From Shewanella sp. c952 (GTDB taxonomy: Bacteria; Pseudomonadota; Gammaproteobacteria; Enterobacterales; Shewanellaceae), in contig NZ_BPEW01000008.1 in NCBI RefSeq assembly GCF_019654975.1, forward strand, positions 62,001-126,000: a DNA stretch of 64,000 nt, read 5' to 3'. This document shows, in pieces, positions 61,420 to 64,000 of this stretch (its first letter is position 1; every line of letters begins with the position of its first letter). A program made the translations under genes and the position numbers. A model generated the notes under the pieces. The model was given only the letters and a program-made list of their open reading frames with translations, was not told the origin of the DNA and made no database searches.

Positions 61420-62877
61420 TTAAATTGGACGGCTAATACCCAACTTGCTCATTCGAGATCGTAAAGTGCTGGGTGGCATACCGAGTATTGCCGCCGCGCC
61501 AGTTGCACCAGAGATCCGCCATTGATTCTGCTTTAATATCTTTAATATGTGGGCTTTTTCTATTTCAGCTAATGTTTGCTTAGCCCCTGTGCTGCTTGAA
61601 GTTTGCGTTTGTGATTCAGCGGCTAACTGGCCAAACTCTAGCACGGGTCTATGTGACAGAATCATTTCCCTTTCAAGTACATTTTGCAGTTCACGTACAT
61701 TGCCAGGCCAGCTGTGTTTAATGAGCTTTTGCATACCGCGTTGGCTCACTTTGCTGATCTTTTTACCGAGCTTTTTGTTCAGTTCTTGAATTAAGTGACT
61801 GACAAGTTCAGGAATATCAGACAATCGATTACGCAGTGGCGGTACGATGATTGGGAAGACATTGAGGCGGTAGTAAAGATCCATTCTAAATAATCCCTGT
61901 TCGACCCGTTTGAGTAGGTCATGGTGAGTAGCAGTAATCAATCTGATATCCACCTTTATCGTTTGGCTGCTACCTACTCGCTCGAACTCCTGCTCTTGAA
62001 TAACGCGCAGTAACTTTGACTGGGCTTCAAGGGTTAGCTCTGCCACTTCATCGAGAAACAGGGTGCCATTGTTAGCCAGTTCAAATCGTCCCTTGCGGCG
62101 GCTTGTAGCCCCAGTATAAGCGCCTTTTTCATGGCCAAACAGTTCACTCTCTAGCAGTGCTGCTGAGAATGCAGCGCAGTTAACACTCACTAATGGTTTG
62201 TCGGCGCGGTTACTTAAACGGTGTAGGTTACGCGCTACCAACTCTTTACCTGTGCCGTTTTCGCCGCTAATGAGCACGGTACTCTCTGTGTTTGCTACCA
62301 GTTTTATCTGTTGGATAAGTTGCATTATTTGCGGGCTACTACCAGAGATCCCCACATCTCCAGTTCTATCTGCAAGCTCAAGTTGCAGGTACTGGTTCTC
62401 GAAAGATAACTTTTCTGACAACGCTTGAACCTGCTCTAATGCTTGGCGCAAAGAGTGTTCCGTTTGCTTTTGAATGCTGATGTCACGAAATATCGCGACT
62501 ACACCCATCATTACACCATCTTTATAGACAGCGGTTGAGGTGTAATGCACTGGAAAACTTGAGCCATCTTTACGCCAGAATACTTCGTGGCTTATTTCGC
62601 GGGCAACACCATCTTTAAGCGTGCTGTAGATGGGACAGTCTTCTTTGGGGTAGTGGCTGCCATCGTTGTGACTGTGGTGATGGCAGTCATGAATATTTTT
62701 TCCCAATAGCTCTTGAGTTTGCCATCCCGTCATTTTTTCTGCGGCAGGGTTGATAAATACCGCATTGCCCTCGAGATCAAAACCATAGATCCCTTCACTG
62801 ACTGCATTGAGTATCAATTGGTTTTCTGGAAGAAAGTCTGCGTGCGAGGTTTTTTGTTGCAGATTGATAGCTGTCAT
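61420..62877 (-). CDS. PAS-domain sigma54-dependent transcriptional activator
   Basis: A 485-residue activator from the ATG at 62877, with AGGAAG upstream; a longer frame to 62940 is open. The N-terminal PAS sensor (about residues 20-130) contains an unusual cluster HDCHHHSHNDGSHYPKEDCP, which could bind metal or heme-related ligand. A sigma54 AAA+ domain follows (SGENGTGKELVARN, GAYTGA, LFLDEVAEL), then a Fis-type helix-turn-helix (AAAILGMPPSTLRSRMSKLG). It is 136 bases upstream of ccoG on the same strand. Palindromes at both promoters suggest it activates ccoG and controls itself. Confidence 0.9.
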   Translation of the reverse strand: MTAINLQQKTSHADFLPENQLILNAVSEGIYGFDLEGNAVFINPAAEKMTGWQTQELLGKNIHDCHHHSHNDGSHYPKEDCPIYSTLKDGVAREISHEVFWRKDGSSFPVHYTSTAVYKDGVMMGVVAIFRDISIQKQTEHSLRQALEQVQALSEKLSFENQYLQLELADRTGDVGISGSSPQIMQLIQQIKLVANTESTVLISGENGTGKELVARNLHRLSNRADKPLVSVNCAAFSAALLESELFGHEKGAYTGATSRRKGRFELANNGTLFLDEVAELTLEAQSKLLRVIQEQEFERVGSSQTIKVDIRLITATHHDLLKRVEQGLFRMDLYYRLNVFPIIVPPLRNRLSDIPELVSHLIQELNKKLGKKISKVSQRGMQKLIKHSWPGNVRELQNVLEREMILSHRPVLEFGQLAAESQTQTSSSTGAKQTLAEIEKAHILKILKQNQWRISGATGAAAILGMPPSTLRSRMSKLGISRPI

Positions 62878-62933
62878 GGGCTTCCTGTCGCGATATAAGG
62901 TGTAAACATTCACTAAGTATACGCTAAGTAATC

Positions 62934-62955
62934 TGATCACGATATTGCGTGATCA
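62934..62955 (-). promoter_or_regulatory. Palindrome upstream of the sigma54 activator gene
   Basis: TGATCACG (62934-62941) and CGTGATCA (62948-62955) are perfect 8-base arms around ATATTG. The core TCACGATATTGCGTGA is nearly identical to the site upstream of ccoG. No sigma54 -24/-12 pair was seen on either strand nearby, so autoregulation rather than activation is likely. Confidence 0.65.
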
Positions 62956-63232
62956 TTGCAGTGATTTATATTCTGATTCTATCAATTAGGTGGTTAGAGC
63001 CGATTTAAAAAAGCACGTTGAATTTTATTAACGTCAACCCTCTGAAACTATTGTAAAAGTTTTATTTTTTTGATTTCTCCTAGCAGCTGTGACTAATTTA
63101 GCAATGGTAATTGTTTAACTTTTGTTATAAAAATGTTTCGGAAGTGTGTTTTTGCTTCTCTGGGGTGAGTTGTAACTCTGTCCGTAAATTGGGCTGAGAT
63201 ATTTATAAAATAAAAATAATGACGAGAATAAG

Positions 63233-64000
63233 ATGAAACTAAAAAATAAAAACAAGCTAGGGATTAGCTCTTTGAGTTTGGCCATCACGATGGCGCTTTC
63301 GGGATTAGCTACATCAGCATTGGCGGCTGAAGAAGAGACTGCGGATCTATCCAATGTTGAAAAAATTGCGGTTGTTGGTTCACGCGCCGCACCGCGTTCA
63401 ATGGGTGACTCTCCGGTCCCGATAGATATTATTGGTGCAGATGAGATAAAGAAGTCGGGTAATTCTGACATGCTAGAAATTCTGAAAGGGACAGTGCCTT
63501 CTTTGAATGTGCACTCTAACCCGATTAGTGATGCCGCTAGTTTAGTACGCCCTGCAAACTTACGAGGGTTACCTGCTGACAGTACATTGATTCTGTTAAA
63601 CGGTAAGCGACGTCACCGCTCTTCAGTCATCGCCTTTTTAGGTGGTGGAATTAACGATGGTGCCCATGGCCCAGATATTTCGGTGATCCCGAGCGCAGCG
63701 CTTAAACAGGTTGAAGTGCTGCGTGATGGCGCAGCGGCGCAATATGGCTCTGATGCGATTGCAGGCGTGATTAACTTTGTGCTTAAAGATGATGCTCAAG
63801 GTGGTTCAATTGAAGCAAAGGCGGGTGAGTATTATGAAGGTGACGGCACTACTACAGAGATAAACGGTAATGTTGGCATGCCGCTGACAAAGGATGGCTT
63901 TGTTAATTTAAGCTTCCAGTACAAAAACTCAGACCCAACCAGCCGCAGTACTCAACGTCCAGATGCTGCTGCATTTGGTGAAGCTGGTCTAACGGTCGAC
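63233..64000 (+). CDS. TonB-dependent receptor, N-terminal part (runs off the window)
   Basis: The ATG at 63233 opens 256 codons to the window edge without a stop. A signal peptide (SLAITMALSGLATSALAA) is followed by a TonB-box-like stretch (NVEKIAVVGSRAAPRS). A plug domain comes next, with VPSLNVHSNPISDAASLVRPANLRG-type layout, TLILLNGKRRHRS, VLRDGAAAQYGSDAIAGVINF and the start of the barrel. This is the plug of receptors for siderophores, vitamins or other large substrates. The gene is divergent from the sigma54 activator. Substrate and regulation cannot be read here. Confidence 0.85.
   Translation, partial: MKLKNKNKLGISSLSLAITMALSGLATSALAAEEETADLSNVEKIAVVGSRAAPRSMGDSPVPIDIIGADEIKKSGNSDMLEILKGTVPSLNVHSNPISDAASLVRPANLRGLPADSTLILLNGKRRHRSSVIAFLGGGINDGAHGPDISVIPSAALKQVEVLRDGAAAQYGSDAIAGVINFVLKDDAQGGSIEAKAGEYYEGDGTTTEINGNVGMPLTKDGFVNLSFQYKNSDPTSRSTQRPDAAAFGEAGLTVD

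Noticed and set aside
62956-63232. Sigma54 promoter for the TonB-dependent receptor
   Set aside because: GGAAGTGTGTTTTTGC looks similar, but the GG-to-GC spacing is 12 rather than 10; no other candidate was found.
1-64000. CRISPR arrays, tRNA or rRNA genes, prophage or transposase genes
   Set aside because: No regularly spaced repeats, no cloverleaf-like segments noticed in intergenic gaps, and no integrase or transposase motifs in any open frame. A tRNA or Rfam scan could not be run.

Overview
The window looks like chromosomal DNA of a Shewanella-type marine gammaproteobacterium. The evidence is gene content and order: a torE-torC-torA-torD trimethylamine N-oxide respiration operon with TorR-type boxes, a complete hug/hut/hmu heme-iron locus with its own TonB-ExbB-ExbD, a Cys-rich permease of the SO_0444 metal-efflux type, several c-type cytochromes, an E. 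coli-like Ndh, and AT-leaning composition. Species assignment is inference. I see no tRNA, rRNA, CRISPR array, prophage or transposase gene. Mobile DNA is limited to small MITE-like repeats.

Layout. 1-8.6 kb: the tail of an unknown gene, a CHASE-GGDEF diguanylate cyclase, a LysR regulator, a flippase-like membrane protein, an Omp85-type outer-membrane protein, a pirin and small envelope proteins. 8.7-13.5 kb: an amidohydrolase, a MITE-like repeat, an RNase D-like exonuclease coupled to a cold-shock/DUF3465 fusion, and an EamA exporter. 13.9-23.7 kb: arfA with an internal hairpin, a metal-efflux-type permease, an NhaC antiporter, YgjV, a Crp/Fnr-like regulator, a TonB-like protein, and a CynX-type MFS gene divergent from an AraC regulator. 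24-31 kb: ndh, selO, a lipoprotein plus a Tat-signal diheme protein, a ToxR/ToxS-like pair, a monoheme protein and an orphan AbrB antitoxin-like gene. 31-38 kb: an OmpR-type two-component system divergent from a lipoprotein gene across a phased repeat array, small conserved genes, a second MITE-like repeat and a CatB-type acetyltransferase. 38.3-42.9 kb: torECAD. 43.1-53.8 kb: heme acquisition and breakdown. 53.9-58 kb: an ABC exporter, the Blc lipocalin, a hairpin-rich non-coding stretch and an unknown secreted protein. 58-64 kb: an acyl-CoA ligase, ccoG, a PAS-sigma54 activator and the start of a TonB-dependent receptor.

How it works together. HugA takes heme across the outer membrane with TonB-ExbBD energy. 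HmuTUV moves it across the inner membrane. HutX and HutZ handle it in the cytoplasm, and HutW is the radical-SAM route for opening heme without oxygen. Fur boxes sit at hugA/tonB and at hutW. The tor operon reduces TMAO and carries four TorR-type decamers, but torRST is not beside it here.

The strongest new regulatory readings are three. First, a sigma54 promoter in front of ccoG has paired upstream palindromes that match a palindrome in front of the adjacent PAS-sigma54 activator gene. Second, four 10-bp-phased GCTTAC repeats lie between a two-component system and a divergent lipoprotein gene. Third, arfA carries a terminator-like hairpin inside its coding sequence. Two dispersed repeats share a 19-bp core and have imperfect terminal inverted repeats, so they appear to be members of one MITE-like family.
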